Source: Urechis unicinctus
Taxonomy: Eukaryota > Annelida > Polychaeta > Xenopneusta > Urechidae
Direction of reading: 5' to 3'
Length of the DNA: 64,000 bases
Assembly (NCBI GenBank): GCA_034190875.2
Contig: CM067356.1
Location: forward strand, 59,196,325 to 59,260,324
The position numbers were made by a program, and so were the translations under genes. The notes under the pieces were generated by a model that made no database searches, had not been told where the DNA came from, and saw only the letters and a program-made list of their open reading frames with translations. This document shows positions 1-11,162 of this stretch, in pieces. Position 1 is the stretch's first letter. Each line of letters starts with the position of its first letter.

Positions 1-1198
1 AAAAAGTCATAAACATCAAATGCTGGTTCACAAAGCCAAAAGTGAGCTTCATTTAAACAATAATATGATACTGTTTGGAACACATACCTTATGATCAATG
101 GTCTCATAATACACATTGAAATGAAAACCAGAATACTATCAAACAAATATGCACTAAATGCAACTACTATAATGAAATTGAATCTATAAGTTGAACTAGG
201 CATAACAAATTCTTTAACGTCCTTCTCTTCGAATACCTTAACTCTGGCATCCATACTTCTGTTTGTAAACTTCAGGTGGCATGTTTTGTTATTAAGCTAG
301 CTAGCAGCCCCAAATTACATATGGACCCCTGTTATGGCAATTTCTGCTGGCAAACTAAATATCAGCCCTGTATAACCTTTGATCCCTGAATAAATATTGA
401 GATACTTTAACCATGTTTACCCAAGGGGGAATAATTTTTGATGGTTTTCTTATAAAGCAAACTAGCAGCCACAAATTACACATGGACCACACTTAGATTG
501 TCACTTGCAAACTCATAATTACCCCTGTATGGCTTTCGATCCTGTGTTAATATTGAAAAACTAATATGAATCACCTATGTCAAATAAACCCAATGGAGTA
601 ATGAAAGTTTTGATATCATATTTTTTTTAAAAAACCTTCCTATGACAATATCTCCCTGCAAACTACAAATTACATATGTATGCTTTTGAACCCCTGTCCA
701 AGTGTTATAATTATTTGCATTAATAAAGGTCAATTAAATATCTTCAATGTATTTACGAATGCTTTCGTTTAAACTTCTGTCCCTGTGGACAATGTCCTTG
801 TCTTATGCTGTAGTTGGAAACAATATACAAGCAGAGGATGGGGGAACAATGTTCCTAGCCATATAAATAGCCTTGTATTTTTTTTAATTTGACACTCTCG
901 GGGGGGGGGGTCTAGTATTTGAAGCAAAGTAAACACCATAGGTGTAGCTCTTGTGCTGTTTGTTGCATTGATTGAGGTTAACATACATTATGATCATCAT
1001 GTCATCATTATGTAAGTTAAACTGCAGGGTATTTTCTGATAATCATATTTTGAGATAATCTAATGCTGTTACATCAACTCCCCTGCATTTTATACATTGT
1101 TTAATGTTATTGTTGCATATCACACATGATAATTACCTTATACTGCTCCTATGCTCGCGCAAACATATTAATGACCTCTCATTGTCATCTTTTCATTT
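1..1198. other. non-coding stretch, no gene recognised
   Basis: AT-rich DNA with frequent stops in all frames. A G10 run lies at 901-910. The short open frames here lack protein-like composition or splice context. Confidence 0.5.
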
Positions 1199-1353
1199 GC
1201 AGGGTCAGCTGCTGCACATGTACCAGTCCCCTTGCTGTTCAGCAAACGAAGATCTCCTTCAAGAGCACCATGCGAACCTGTACACAGTCAGTAACAGGGC
1301 TTTCAGTATGGTTGCCCCGCCAGTGGAATAAAATACACTCAATGATAAGACAC
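1199..1353 (+). pseudogene. non-LTR retrotransposon scrap, C-terminal tail of ORF2
   Basis: The frame ending at 1329 contains LYTVSNRAFSMVAPP. It resembles the stretch after the reverse transcriptase domain in many non-LTR elements, where an R-A-F-S-x-x-A-P block is followed by W-N. The WNKIHS continuation lies in the next frame, so a one-base shift separates the two halves and the piece cannot be functional. A tttcatttgcag string just upstream looks like a 3' splice site, so an exon is the alternative reading. I favour a retroelement remnant because both halves of the motif are present. Only about 50 codons are recognisable; the clade cannot be told. Confidence 0.5.
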
Positions 1354-2382
1354 TGAATCCGTGCTTAAGTTAGGGCATCGTACCTATTCCAGATAGCTTT
1401 CAGGACTTTCAAGCAGATGTGTGAGGTTGTAGTGGGCATGCTACATGGAGTAGGAGCTTTATGAATGATACTTTAATATTATTATTATCTAATCATGTTA
1501 AACTTGGTATGCTACTTGTTATTACTTGTGTCGTTAATAAATTATGATGGAAAATACATGGCTTGTTCCTTGACTCCATCACACTAATGAGCTGTGCAAT
1601 TATTATTTGGGAGTCCTAGCTTGATATAATCATTTATGTGCCATCACGACTTTGCCCATAGACAAACAGATATATAGAGGGACTGATAGAGGCCTAGGGA
1701 CAGGTATATTATCACCTCTGGTGAAAAGCAGAACTCAAAATAATCTGATTGCACAAATATTGTTTGAACCTGGCAACTATTAATATCACCGGAAGAAAAA
1801 AGTAGATAAAAAATAGGGTCCGAAACTACAAAAATAATGATGGACACTTGGTTGTTATAGTGTTTTGTTACCTACAGCAAACCAACAATAGCATGCCAGG
1901 TGCATGGACTGACCTGACATGAATCTTCAAGACACCTGGGCTCATTCTGTGTTGAAACATTCCATATATTCTCTTGGTTACTACACTTGTGCTAGAAAGT
2001 ACACTTCGGCCTCATACCAATAACACAAATGGGCCATGACAGCCTTAAACAAACAACAATAATTTACATACAGACTCTCGAAATATATAGCCTCATATAG
2101 AAAACATTTAATGCCCTGTACATTCCACAGTATCACGATAATTCATAAATAAACTCATTGCCCAGCAACATCTATTTCTAATCACGAACTATGGTTATTT
2201 ACCAGCTGTTCTTGAAGTTGTCACCAATGCAGTTCAAAACTTTGCCATTTGCTCACTGCTTTTCCAAAGCAAGATGTGGTGACTAAGTGTAACCTTGATA
2301 ATCTCTGCACAGAATACATCCATTGGCACACATAGTATATACACTTGTAAGCATATATTGACATTATGAAATGATACATACA
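1354..2382. other. non-coding stretch, downstream of the SWIM/YqaJ gene
   Basis: No convincing exon was found on either strand. It lies on the 3' side of the minus-strand SWIM/YqaJ gene, so missing 3' exons could be here. An acceptor-like ttctgtgcag on the minus strand near 2310-2320 gives an immediate stop in the phase required by the upstream exon. Confidence 0.4.
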
Positions 2383-2493
2383 TGCATACATACATACATA
2401 CATACATACATACATACATACATACATACATACATACATACATACATACATACATACATACATACATACATACATACATACATACATACATAC
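2383..2493. repeat. (CATA)n / (GTAT)n microsatellite
   Basis: About 28 nearly perfect tetranucleotide copies. On the minus strand it reads GTATGTATG and begins directly at the putative 5' splice site of the SWIM/YqaJ gene. The long cysteine/tyrosine or histidine/isoleucine frames across it are artefacts of the repeat. Confidence 0.97.
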
Positions 2494-3214
2494 ATAGCTT
2501 TGACGCTGTTATCATATTTGACCTTAGTTTGTGCCACAATTTTCTGCCAACCTGTCCTCTAGTGAGTTCCTCAAATGCATGGATATCAGATATATCAAGA
2601 ACGATATCCTCCATAGCTAGACACTGTTCATATGTTAAAGCACAAGTGTAATTGTTATTCATGATATCAGCATAAGGGAGTGTAGGGAATGGGACACCAT
2701 CATGGATGTTGAAAGTATACGACGAGGACAACTTGCGGTGGTAACTTAATACACACCCTTTGGGCACAGGGCCAATCTTGGTCTCAGCTATTTCTCCACT
2801 ACTATTGGAAGGTTCAAGGGCAGGGAGCATGAGAGAATCTGGGGAAATTTTGGAAAATTCTTCAAACAGTTTGGAAAAGTCAGGGAAGTCAGATCGAATA
2901 GGATTGTAAAAAGTGGACTTGATACTCTTGTGTTGTTGATGTTGCAGATCCGCTGAGGCGACCTTCCCCTGATAGCCCATCACTTCCATGTCGCTGATGT
3001 CCATTCCCCGTATACGAGGGCCTCTAGGCCGGTGCCAGGTCCGGGGTAGTGAAGTCTTGGCCAAATCTTCTGGAATGACTTTGAATCCCCTGGACTTGAA
3101 CTTCGCCATCTGGTAGAGCACACCACCAATATGCCCACACTGACCACTAAGGCCTATAGTACAGCTACAGGAGATTGTTAGGATTGCTGTCGGCTCCTCT
3201 GTAGATAATGTGAT
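2494..3214 (-). CDS. SWIM zinc-finger / YqaJ-like protein, third recognised exon
   Basis: This exon opens after a minus-strand acceptor (cccaacag) and reads in one frame for about 240 codons. Near its start is a SWIM zinc-finger pattern, CSCTIGLSGQCGH (C-x-C-x8-C-x-H), followed by IGGVLYQMAKF. Next come a PRTWHRPRG segment, a long linker, and GRKLWHKLRSNMITASKL. That last block resembles the R-x-x-x-I-T-A-S start of YqaJ-type nuclease domains. The combination is known in expanded gene families of molluscs and cnidarians; the cellular role is not established. The frame runs into a GTAT repeat at 2493, whose first bases make a good donor. The rest of the YqaJ domain, including its catalytic residues, was not found downstream. 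The gene is therefore either truncated or continued by an exon I could not place. Confidence 0.7.
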
Positions 3215-3696
3215 CTGTTGGGAATATCAATTGCATTAAATGATTATTTCTAAGTTTTAATATTGATTGACTTGTTTTTGAGTTAATTCATAGAGATAGC
3301 ACGAATCTGCAGATATTTTGAAACATTTCACCTCTTAATTGTATCCATGCACTGCCAACCACGCAGTGTGTATTTTATTATCACTATCGGGGCAATGCAG
3401 TGGATATGTTCTTAACTCTGCAAGAAATGGAAAAGCATGCCAGATTAGTATCTTAATGGTGTTATAATCAGGAAATATTAGTGAGGATTATATAAGTGTG
3501 AATCATCATGCCTTCATGCATACCATTTGTTGTCAAAAACAATTCTACAGCAGCATCTTTTCTCCTTATCTTCAGTTTTGATTTATAAAAAAATGTTTAA
3601 AAGTTTTGACCACTACCATGTAGTCGAGTTTTTTCCTCATGCTTAGAGACAGTAACCACATGCATTTATGGGCCACAATAACCATGCAAGTAAGAC

Positions 3697-3793
3697 ATGT
3701 ATTCAGGTCGAGATGTGTGGGCATCTTGATTTTTCTTCTGGGATCTGTGGCATCTTCTCTTGATGACACAGCAGTTACTGACAAGCCTTTCCA
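3697..3793 (-). CDS. SWIM/YqaJ-like protein, second exon
   Basis: It starts after a good acceptor (ttatttctccag) in the phase left by the first exon. It encodes IKRRCHRSQKKNQDAHTS, the basic strand that in this family lies shortly before the SWIM cysteines. The first exon phase and this reading agree. The 3' boundary is uncertain: the nearest GT donors (after 3697 or 3673) would leave two extra bases relative to the next exon. Either a non-GT donor, a missed small exon or a frame error is present. Confidence 0.45.
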
Positions 3794-3949
3794 CTGGAGA
3801 AATAAACATGATCAAATTAGCATCTATCCTGTGTTATCCATCCTGAGTGAACAGCGATTAACTACTTAAACACACCTCCAAACTACTCTATCAACGCCCA
3901 GATGCCAAGCGGTCGCCGACCATGCAGGTATATGTAATGATAAAATTAC

Positions 3950-4100
3950 CTGTTATGCCGTGGACGTATTCCTCATCAAAATATTTCATGGCTTTTACGA
4001 TGTTTCTTTTCCCGGAAGCATCCGAAGTCTTTGATAAATAGGTTTCGACAAACCCGAACGATAAGAGGGGAACGAGAGACAAATCACGCTTACTCGCCAT
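3950..4100 (-). CDS. SWIM/YqaJ-like protein, first coding exon
   Basis: The frame starts MASKRDLSLVPLLSFGFVE, passes through KAMKYFDEEYVHGIT and ends at a consensus donor (ACAG, then GTAATT). An in-frame upstream ATG at 4187 would add 29 residues; I prefer the ATG at 4100, where family-like sequence begins. A one-base phase carries into the exon at 3793. GC-richer sequence just upstream (4090-4280) could hold the promoter, but no TATA box is evident. Confidence 0.5.
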
Positions 4101-4200
4101 CTTCGCCGTGTTGTTTACTTGTGCGGCGACTTGAGGGCTGCTGATAGCCCTTACTAGCCTCGTTCTCGATATCGCTGCATTATTCATGAGGCAATATTAA

Positions 4201-5475
4201 GAACCCCCAATAGGCGACGCCCAGCTAACCCAGCATCATCAAAGGTCAACTTGTGATTGACCGCAGCTGACCTGTGTGACCCCCACTAAACCGCATGTCA
4301 TTAAGTTGTGACCGGTTGCTCCATATGGTTGGTCTTAAAGGCGGAGATTGTTCCTTGATTGCTAAGTTCTATGGCTACCAGCGTAAATTTGTCATTAAAC
4401 AAATGTGCACAGAACTCCTATTCCACACCGCAACGGCTTATTATATTTCCAATAGTGATATCTCGTGGGTAAATCATAGATAGGGAAAGACGCAAGCCGA
4501 CAGTTTTAGGAGGGGTTACTTTTGTAAGTAGACATATTTTACTTCCGTCTGTCTGCACCAAATGTCAAGTGAACACACTGCGGAAATCATTTAGTCTTGC
4601 CTAATTTCTACAAGTTTCGCACAATCTACCTCTTGCTAGGAAACATCCTAAAAGTTGTAAACAGCTCAAATGCAATTTAGTGCCTCCCCCGCCCGCATCA
4701 CATTGAGAAACGGTCGCAAATGGTAAATGCTTAACAATCTGAGTCTTCACGGAGCCAGCTTCGCTTGGCTTAGCTTGGGATTGGCGACTGGAAGGGATTA
4801 AACGCAATACAATGCCCAAAAAACGCTGCCATGGTTTTGTCCTGTGGTGTTTGATAACATCCAATTACTTTCTACATATGTTACAATTTTGACTTCACTT
4901 GCATGACAAAACTAAGATAGAATGTTAACAGAGGGAGAAGTTCATGATGATGACCGGTCAATGAGAATCGCTAAGCTTAAATATTACGACAGGTAAGAGC
5001 TAGTTATGCGCAGCTATTGGAAACGGTTCTCTCACTGCGCGCTTTACGCGTGCTCAAACGCTACCGTGGCTTGAATAGTAGAAGCATTGCTGAAAACGTT
5101 ACGATGAGAGAGAGTACTAGCCGCGCACGACGGTAATATAAATATATACCGTCCTGAGCAAAGATATGTGGGTCGTGCGGTGAGCGTTTTATTTCGAGTG
5201 CATATAGCTTCTCATCAATGTTGTGTACTTACGTATCTATATATGTCGAGAATTGAGATGAATATCTTTTGATAGACACTATTTTGGTTATTCACTGTCT
5301 CGTGATTATTTAGCAATGGTCACATGAACTTTTAGATTCACAACTTTCGTTCACGGCAACCCCTGACAAAGGTTTTCAAATAAATATTAAGCAACAGACT
5401 GAACCTATCAGAAGGTCTAACACAAGATGGTCAATAGTCTGCGTGAGGTGCCGTAAGCATTCCCTTTTCCTCTAA
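4201..5475. other. non-coding stretch upstream of the SWIM/YqaJ gene
   Basis: No gene supported on either strand. The short frames at 4295-4483 (+) and 4601-4864 (-) lack motifs, splice context and protein-like composition. Confidence 0.45.
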
Positions 5476-5790
5476 CTCTCTCTCTCTCTCTCTCTCTGCC
5501 GCAAAATTACACTCCAATAACTAAATAATTGATATTTATATGGCTCAATAACGACTTCTTTCCTCTCTCTCTATATATATATATTTCTCTCCCCCTCTCT
5601 CTCACTTTCTCTCTATATCAATCTCTCTATCTCTTTCAATCTATCTTTCTCTCACATTCGCTCTCTTTCACTTTCTCGCACGCTCTCTCTGTCGCCAAAT
5701 TACCCTCCACTACCTCGGTCTCTATCTCTCACTCTCTCAGCCTCTCTCTTTCTTTTTCGCTTTCTTTTTCTCTCTCCCTATGCAGCTAAG
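5476..5790. repeat. pyrimidine-rich (TC)n tract
   Basis: (TC)n runs with short TA stretches fill this segment. The serine/leucine/phenylalanine frame across it is a repeat artefact. Confidence 0.95.
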
Positions 5791-6843
5791 GAAAAACATT
5801 GAGCAGCAGGCAGCAGGAAATCAGCCTGGGTCGATTTTGTCTTTCTGGACGCAACAAAGTTGTAGTATCACCTTCAAGAATTTATCAATGTTTTTATTTT
5901 GTTTCGGAAAAGAAAGACACAGTTGGCAGATGCAATAATGGGGTGTGCTATGGTAGGATTACTTTTGGGGGAATCGCTGTCAGCTAAGTGATAAAAAAAG
6001 AATTATTTGGTGAAAACTATTTCCTTTTCAATCAAAAGTGGTAATGGATACGGTTGTTGAGTGGCAAAAATGAACATGCATCTTATAATCCACATTAATT
6101 TGGCATCATTTGATCTGAGATCATGGCGTGTTCCTAACTTAACCCTTTGCAATCGGAGAGTTTGTGATTGAGTATTCGGGATCGCTGTTTACTGCAAAGG
6201 AAGCGGCGCTGATTGACAGAAGATCGAGCGAAGGGTACATGTTCTACTCCTCCCACGAAGGATAGGAGTTTTGGTGAGATATATCGACTAATTTAAGAGC
6301 TTGAAAACTAGTATCGATTCATTATTATTTTTCCTGTTAAAAACCGTGAACCAAACATACAATTTGTTCCATTATAGTTGCTTCTTCCTTTTGGCAACGG
6401 GTAGACACTGTCAGAATATTAACACCTTACAAGAAAGACACTGTGTTGCAGTAGAGCGCAAATTGCAGCTGACTTAGGTCGCGATCTCTGGCTTGTCCAG
6501 GAAGCCAATAAGTTACGCAATGTAACCATTGAGAGGTCAGCACGCCGTGTCAAAGAATGCGACCTTAGAAATCAAGACCTCTGTAATCCCGAAAGCCGAT
6601 TAGTTACACACGATAACCATTGAAAGTTGGTAGTGGTCATTATGCCGTATCAAGGATGCGATCTAGGCACTAACAGCTCAACTTACTTGAGCCATCGCAT
6701 ATTTATGTGATAACTTGGTTTTATTTCCTCTTTTCCGTGAATGTTTACGAAAGAAAGAAATGTATTAGAATTATTTGGATCAGAATCAGCAGCACCGCTA
6801 GGGCAGTTTCTCGTGGCCTGTTTGATAGGCGCTGCCGATGACC
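5791..6843. other. non-coding stretch
   Basis: No supported gene. Two similar short segments (around 6475-6560 and 6575-6660) share the words gtaaccattga and caa-g-atgcgac, suggesting an old local duplication. Confidence 0.45.
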
Positions 6844-6866
6844 GGGGGGGGGGGGGGGGGGGGGGG
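6844..6866 (+). repeat. poly-G tract (about 23 G)
   Basis: An uninterrupted G run. It could form a G-quadruplex, or its length may be a sequencing artefact. Confidence 0.9.
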
Positions 6867-6894
6867 TTCGGTGGTCCTCTCCTTGGAAAAGGGT

Positions 6895-7640
6895 AGGGGT
6901 GAGCAGCCATGGGAAACAAAACCCGGACCATATCTATACCAAGCCAAAGTGAGAATAGGGAACCATTTACATACCATATCCTATGAAAAAAGACCCATTC
7001 ATATACAAAATATTTAAAAGGATCACCAATACATATACCAAAATAACGAGGAGCTACAAGGGAACCATCCATATACCAAACTAACGATTCGGAAGTACGC
7101 TTATTAAGCTTCGCAACTGCAAAACTGCAGATACCGTGGTCAGTCCCAACGATTCTCTGTTCGTTACAGCAGGGCAGTTAATTAAATAGCTGCCACTAAA
7201 TAAACAGCTGTGTGACTCGGACCGCAGGCTATCAACGAGCGCCCCAGGACATCCTGCCCATGAGGTAGGCGATATTGCAGGAAACAGTGGAAGGAGAATG
7301 TACGGACCTGACCTTTCTGTTTGCTTATCATGCCATAAAACTTGTTTTTGAAACAACGCTACCACGCTGACTGATACGGATAGCCACCATTGATCCAGGA
7401 GATTTGAGCAAACACCTAATGTTGAGCATCATATTTGATACCCATCACAAAACATATATCCATTGCTATTCCCGCTGTCAAAAATGCGTACCTATTGGTA
7501 TACCAGGTCATTGCCAAAAGAACCGACCTATTGCAATACCTATCTTTAAGAAATAACGACCCATTTGTATACCAAAATGGCGAAAAAACGACCCAAATTG
7601 GCGGCACATCCCCACTAACCTCCCCATAGTGGGAAACCCC
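6895..7640. repeat. degenerate dispersed repeat with ATACCAAA motif
   Basis: The words catataccaaa, tataccaaaa, gacccattcatatac and gacccatttgtatac recur at irregular spacing (6963-7080 and 7435-7600). The pattern fits diverged copies of a short dispersed repeat. No coding capacity is claimed for the frames crossing it. Confidence 0.45.
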
Positions 7641-8014
7641 AAGGAGGTACTTCCGTGTCAATCACTTCGGGGTGCCTATCTGGGTTCAGATATCGGGGAG
7701 AGTGGTTGACGTCGGAGATATTCTGGAGCTCTCGGCTATTGGGCTGAATAAGCTGACTGTTGTGCAGTCAACACATATCCACGAGAGACCAAGATGGTCC
7801 ATGATAGCTAATCTGTAGTTGGTCTGGCTCACTCCAATTTTCAAGAGCTTGCTGCCTTCTTCTGACTTCAGTAGCGCAAACTATGCAGATGTTCATGATT
7901 CAGGATTGTGACACTTGAGCAAAGAAAATCTGATAAGTCAGTGATCACATGCAAGACATCAGTACCTTACATAGGGAAGCTATACCAGGTCACAGCATTC
8001 TTGACGCCTACCGC

Positions 8015-8160
8015 TCACAAATGTGTCTCGTCGCGATGTGCTTTGTGCGCAAGACGCTTACCGCTCACAACTACCAAGTGTCACGTCGCGATGTGCTTTG
8101 TACTCATAACGCTTCCCGCGCACATCTCACCACGTGTCACGTCGCAGAGCACTTTGAACG
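8015..8160 (+). repeat. tandem repeat, about 60 bp, 2-3 copies
   Basis: gtcgcgatgtgctttgt followed by an acgctt-ccgc-cac segment occurs twice (near 8030 and 8085). A third, diverged copy follows (tcgcagagcactttgaacg). Confidence 0.7.
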
Positions 8161-8224
8161 TATCAGCATATCTACTTCATCTTTCAACGTGCAATTGCGT
8201 AATTGTATGAATGTAGAGTCCATG

Positions 8225-8580
8225 TTTCCTTTGATGTATGTTTATGAATGTTGAATAATGAGCCCAAGTTGTATTGAGTTATAAGTATGCATGTGTGAGC
8301 TTTTAGTCCATAATCCTCTATTCTTGTATTCTTGTCATGCATGTTCTATTTATATTAAATAAAGAGCCAGAGTTGTATTGAGATATGAATGCATGTGTGC
8401 GTTTTTAGTTAATATTCCTCTATTTATTTCCTATTCTTGTTTTATTTCACTGGTTTGCTTTGTTGTACGTTTTATGAATGTTGAATAAAGAGCCCGAGAT
8501 ATATTGGGTTATATATATTTTTGTGCGCGCTTTAAGTTCGAATTCCTCTATTTACTACATATTCTTGTTTTATTTTACTG
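8225..8580 (+). repeat. tandem repeat, about 115-120 bp, 3 copies
   Basis: Each copy holds gaatgttgaataa-gagcc (or a close variant), then a ttgtattgag/atattgggt step, a t-tgtgcg-tttagt segment and cctctattt/ttcttgt. Copies begin near 8235, 8345 and 8470. The AATAAAGAGCC words resemble polyadenylation signals, so the unit may derive from a transcript 3' end. Confidence 0.7.
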
Positions 8581-8796
8581 ATTTTTATAAATGATTAATT
8601 ATAACTTCATATGCTTCTTCCATAAAAATAAAATATACCACACATTTTTCGGGTGCTCGTTTTCTGTATCTGTATGCGTTTTGTTCAAGGGGCATATCGT
8701 CCCTAGACGACGACCCTGCTAAGTGCACAAACGCTCTTACAGCACTCGATACGTGGAAGTAGTATCCATGTTGGGGGTACTGGAACAATACCCCCC

Positions 8797-10870
8797 ATGT
8801 TCACTACTCGTCCTTTAGCAGCTTATACAAGATTTTTGCCCACCCTTATAAGAGCGTACAAAACGTCGGGACTACCAGACTTGGGACTACAATATGGCTA
8901 CCATTTTTTCGGCCCACCATCTACCCTCCTCCACCGGACTTTGGCTTTCGCAAGTGTACCATATTCGGATAGACATGTTGTACGACGTCCAATCAATAGC
9001 ATTCACACCACTCCGCCGCTATACAAAGTTTGGCCCAACCATCCTGTGCGCACCCAAGAAACTGACACAGCTGTTCCGCCCTGGCAAGGCTTCCGAAGGC
9101 CCACCCCAGAAAGAATACACAGGAGTGGCTTCTGATATGCTTCCAGAGTGTGGCAATGGAGGACAAAGAAGTGCCAGGCAATTGGGAGGAACAAGCCAGC
9201 CCAAGTTCTGGAAGAAGTTGCCGAGGTGGCCATCCAGCGGGAGATATCCATGTGCTCTACCCGCAACCGCCAAAAGCGCATGGAGGAAATCCTGGATGCA
9301 AGGAATGCAGAACTGTGGAAAGGGTCCACCAAGAATACCAAGGATATGAGTGAGAGCACTATGCAAAGCAGCAGCGGATCCAAGAAAAAGAACTGTAAGA
9401 GTTGCAATACATAGCCTCTGTTGCCATCGAGAGTCAAAAGAACCTGGCGGCCACGAAAGAGGAGGTTCCGGAGCGTTTGTCGGACGGAAAGACAACCAAA
9501 GTATACCAGAATGTTGGCCAGTGGTCGGTTCTCAGGTATAGGTGCAGAGATGGGGGAGAAAAGAGTGCCCGGATTGTACTGGAACACGAGCAGGCTGTGG
9601 ACCAGGTCGTCGTGGTCTGGCCCAACAAGGCTCCGGGGCAGATTCTGGAGCAGTGCAAGGAGTTCTTCAAAAACTCGGTGGATAGGCTGGAACGCCAGGT
9701 GTACTGGATGGAGTCGCGAAGACCATTCTCTTTGGGGATCCAAATCCACTCCGAGAAGACCTTTCGCCCGCGAGGAGGAGAACAGATCGCGTGGAACCCA
9801 ATATCTGTGCGGCATGCCCCACGCCCCGACATACTCGAAGCACTGCAAGCATCGGCAGAATTGACAAGCAGTCTGGATGCAATTGCGAAGGGCTATATAG
9901 TTCTAGAGGACTACTCGTCGCCATATCTTGTAGAAACCGTGGCACCCAAAACACCAGAGCTCTCCAACGTCGAGGGCATGGAAGAGAGGGTATACACATG
10001 CACCCACTTTGCAAGGACAACCTTCCGAGGGTCCAAGCGCATAGTCCTCTTCTTGGATCGGGACGGGTCTTTCTGGAAAAAGAAGTCGGCCGGCTCTCGG
10101 AACCACTGGAACAAATACCGAGCCCAATTGTTTGCAAGTAGGGATCACCCGGACTACCCCCACCAAGAACAAGTCCAGGCTTGTTGCAATTGTCGGGGTC
10201 TAGCAAGGAGGGTATAACTCCACCCCAGCAGGGGTACAGAACAACAAGTACCCTCCATACGGCATACAGCCGGCCCAACATCCACGACCGCCACTCTTTT
10301 GCCTGGTCATTGTCTATCCACCCCAACACCTTCGGGTCCTCAACCACGGAAGCCTCTTTTTCCAGCTCCTCGAAACCGCATGTTCTTGGCCGAGCATTCA
10401 GGAATGGTCCTCTTGAAGTCGAGATAGGGAAAGAAACACGGCTCTCCTGTTTTTATTCCAGTTGCATCTTCTAATTTACTCGGGTTTCTTTGTCTATATG
10501 GTGTAGACTAACGGTTTTGCCGATACGACCTTGCTCCCACCCCAAAACAGAACCCGGTTGGCGCACATGGTACGTAGACGCCACCATACTGTCTATGAAA
10601 CATGGCCAACAATTTTTTCTGGGGGCAGATGGCGTGGTGGTGCCTACTTCTGGAATCTCTGGGAACACGTTTGGTTTCTTGTTGTATTCTTTGACCGCAC
10701 CCACAAAGGTATCCTGGTCGAATCTTGGCACACATCTGGGAGGACCACCAATACAACCAACGTGGGGAGCGATATACATCTTTTTCTATATGTCTATATT
10801 GCCAGGAGGAGCCCACTCCTCCATTCCAACATTGTATGCCCGTCTATATCGGGTTCTATAATAGTTGGCC
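8797..10870 (+). other. GC-rich island with open frames on both strands
   Basis: Base composition changes abruptly to GC-rich and back. Frames of 100-280 codons are open on both strands, an effect of high GC and few stops. The most protein-like reading is on the plus strand and is interrupted (see 9402-10217). The other frames are proline/serine/tryptophan-rich and look like shadows. No family was recognised. Possible origins are a foreign insertion, a viral relic or an old gene. Confidence 0.5.
9402..10217 (+). CDS. unrecognised broken ORF, partly helical
   Basis: A 271-codon frame of balanced composition. It starts with a charged, helix-like region (YIASVAIESQKNLAATKEE) and contains VDQVVVVWPNKAPGQIL and RIVLFLDRDGSFWKKKSAG. 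The same frame continues upstream past one TAA into another helical stretch (EHYAKQQRIQEKEL), and a further helical piece (RNRQKRMEEILDARNAELW) lies in a different frame near 9260-9320. This looks like one longer coiled-coil protein broken by a stop and a frameshift. No family is recognised and no function is proposed. Confidence 0.4.
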   Translation: MQYIASVAIESQKNLAATKEEVPERLSDGKTTKVYQNVGQWSVLRYRCRDGGEKSARIVLEHEQAVDQVVVVWPNKAPGQILEQCKEFFKNSVDRLERQVYWMESRRPFSLGIQIHSEKTFRPRGGEQIAWNPISVRHAPRPDILEALQASAELTSSLDAIAKGYIVLEDYSSPYLVETVAPKTPELSNVEGMEERVYTCTHFARTTFRGSKRIVLFLDRDGSFWKKKSAGSRNHWNKYRAQLFASRDHPDYPHQEQVQACCNCRGLARRV

Positions 10871-10937
10871 ACAAGAATCGGTGGGCATGGGTGGGTGTAG
10901 GTGTTCTTGGGAGTGTGTGTATAGTATGGTGCTGCCT

Positions 10938-11046
10938 TGTATTGCAAAGGTATTGTTGTAGTATTGTTGTAGTAGTGTTGTAGGATTGTTGTAGTATTGT
11001 TGTGGTATTGTTGTAGTGTTGTAGTGTTGTTGTAGTATTGTTGTAG
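10938..11046 (+). repeat. GTTGTAGTATT-type minisatellite
   Basis: Short units of gtattgttgtagt and gttgtagtgttgtag repeat about 10 times. Confidence 0.9.
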
Positions 11047-11059
11047 CCTAGTATAGCAC

Positions 11060-11135
11060 TATACGGGTGGGCTGGGTTGGGAGGGACTGGGTAGGCGTGG
11101 GTAGGTATGGATGGGCGTGGGTGGGAAGGCCTTTT
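11060..11135 (+). repeat. G-rich degenerate repeat
   Basis: GGGTGGGCTGGG followed by several GGGTAGG and GGGCGTGGGTGGG words. Four closely spaced G-runs could form a G-quadruplex on this strand, just upstream of the ORF at 11163. Confidence 0.7.
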
Positions 11136-11162
11136 GAAGCTATAGTCTTAAGTACCAATACA

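Noticed and set aside
2221-2651. MYVC- and HTYI-repeat proteins
   Set aside because: Pure translation of the tetranucleotide microsatellite.
9003-10347. Long minus-strand frames (up to 281 codons) opposite 9402-10217
   Set aside because: They are shadows in GC-rich DNA, rich in Pro, Ser, Trp and Arg, with no motif; the plus-strand reading is more protein-like.
10490-10861. Faint likeness of YVDATILSMKHGQQFF and the following GVVVPTSGI to the C-terminal part of Tpt1/KptA phosphotransferases
   Set aside because: Spacing is off by one residue, the N-terminal catalytic half is absent, and the GC-rich island opens frames by chance on both strands.
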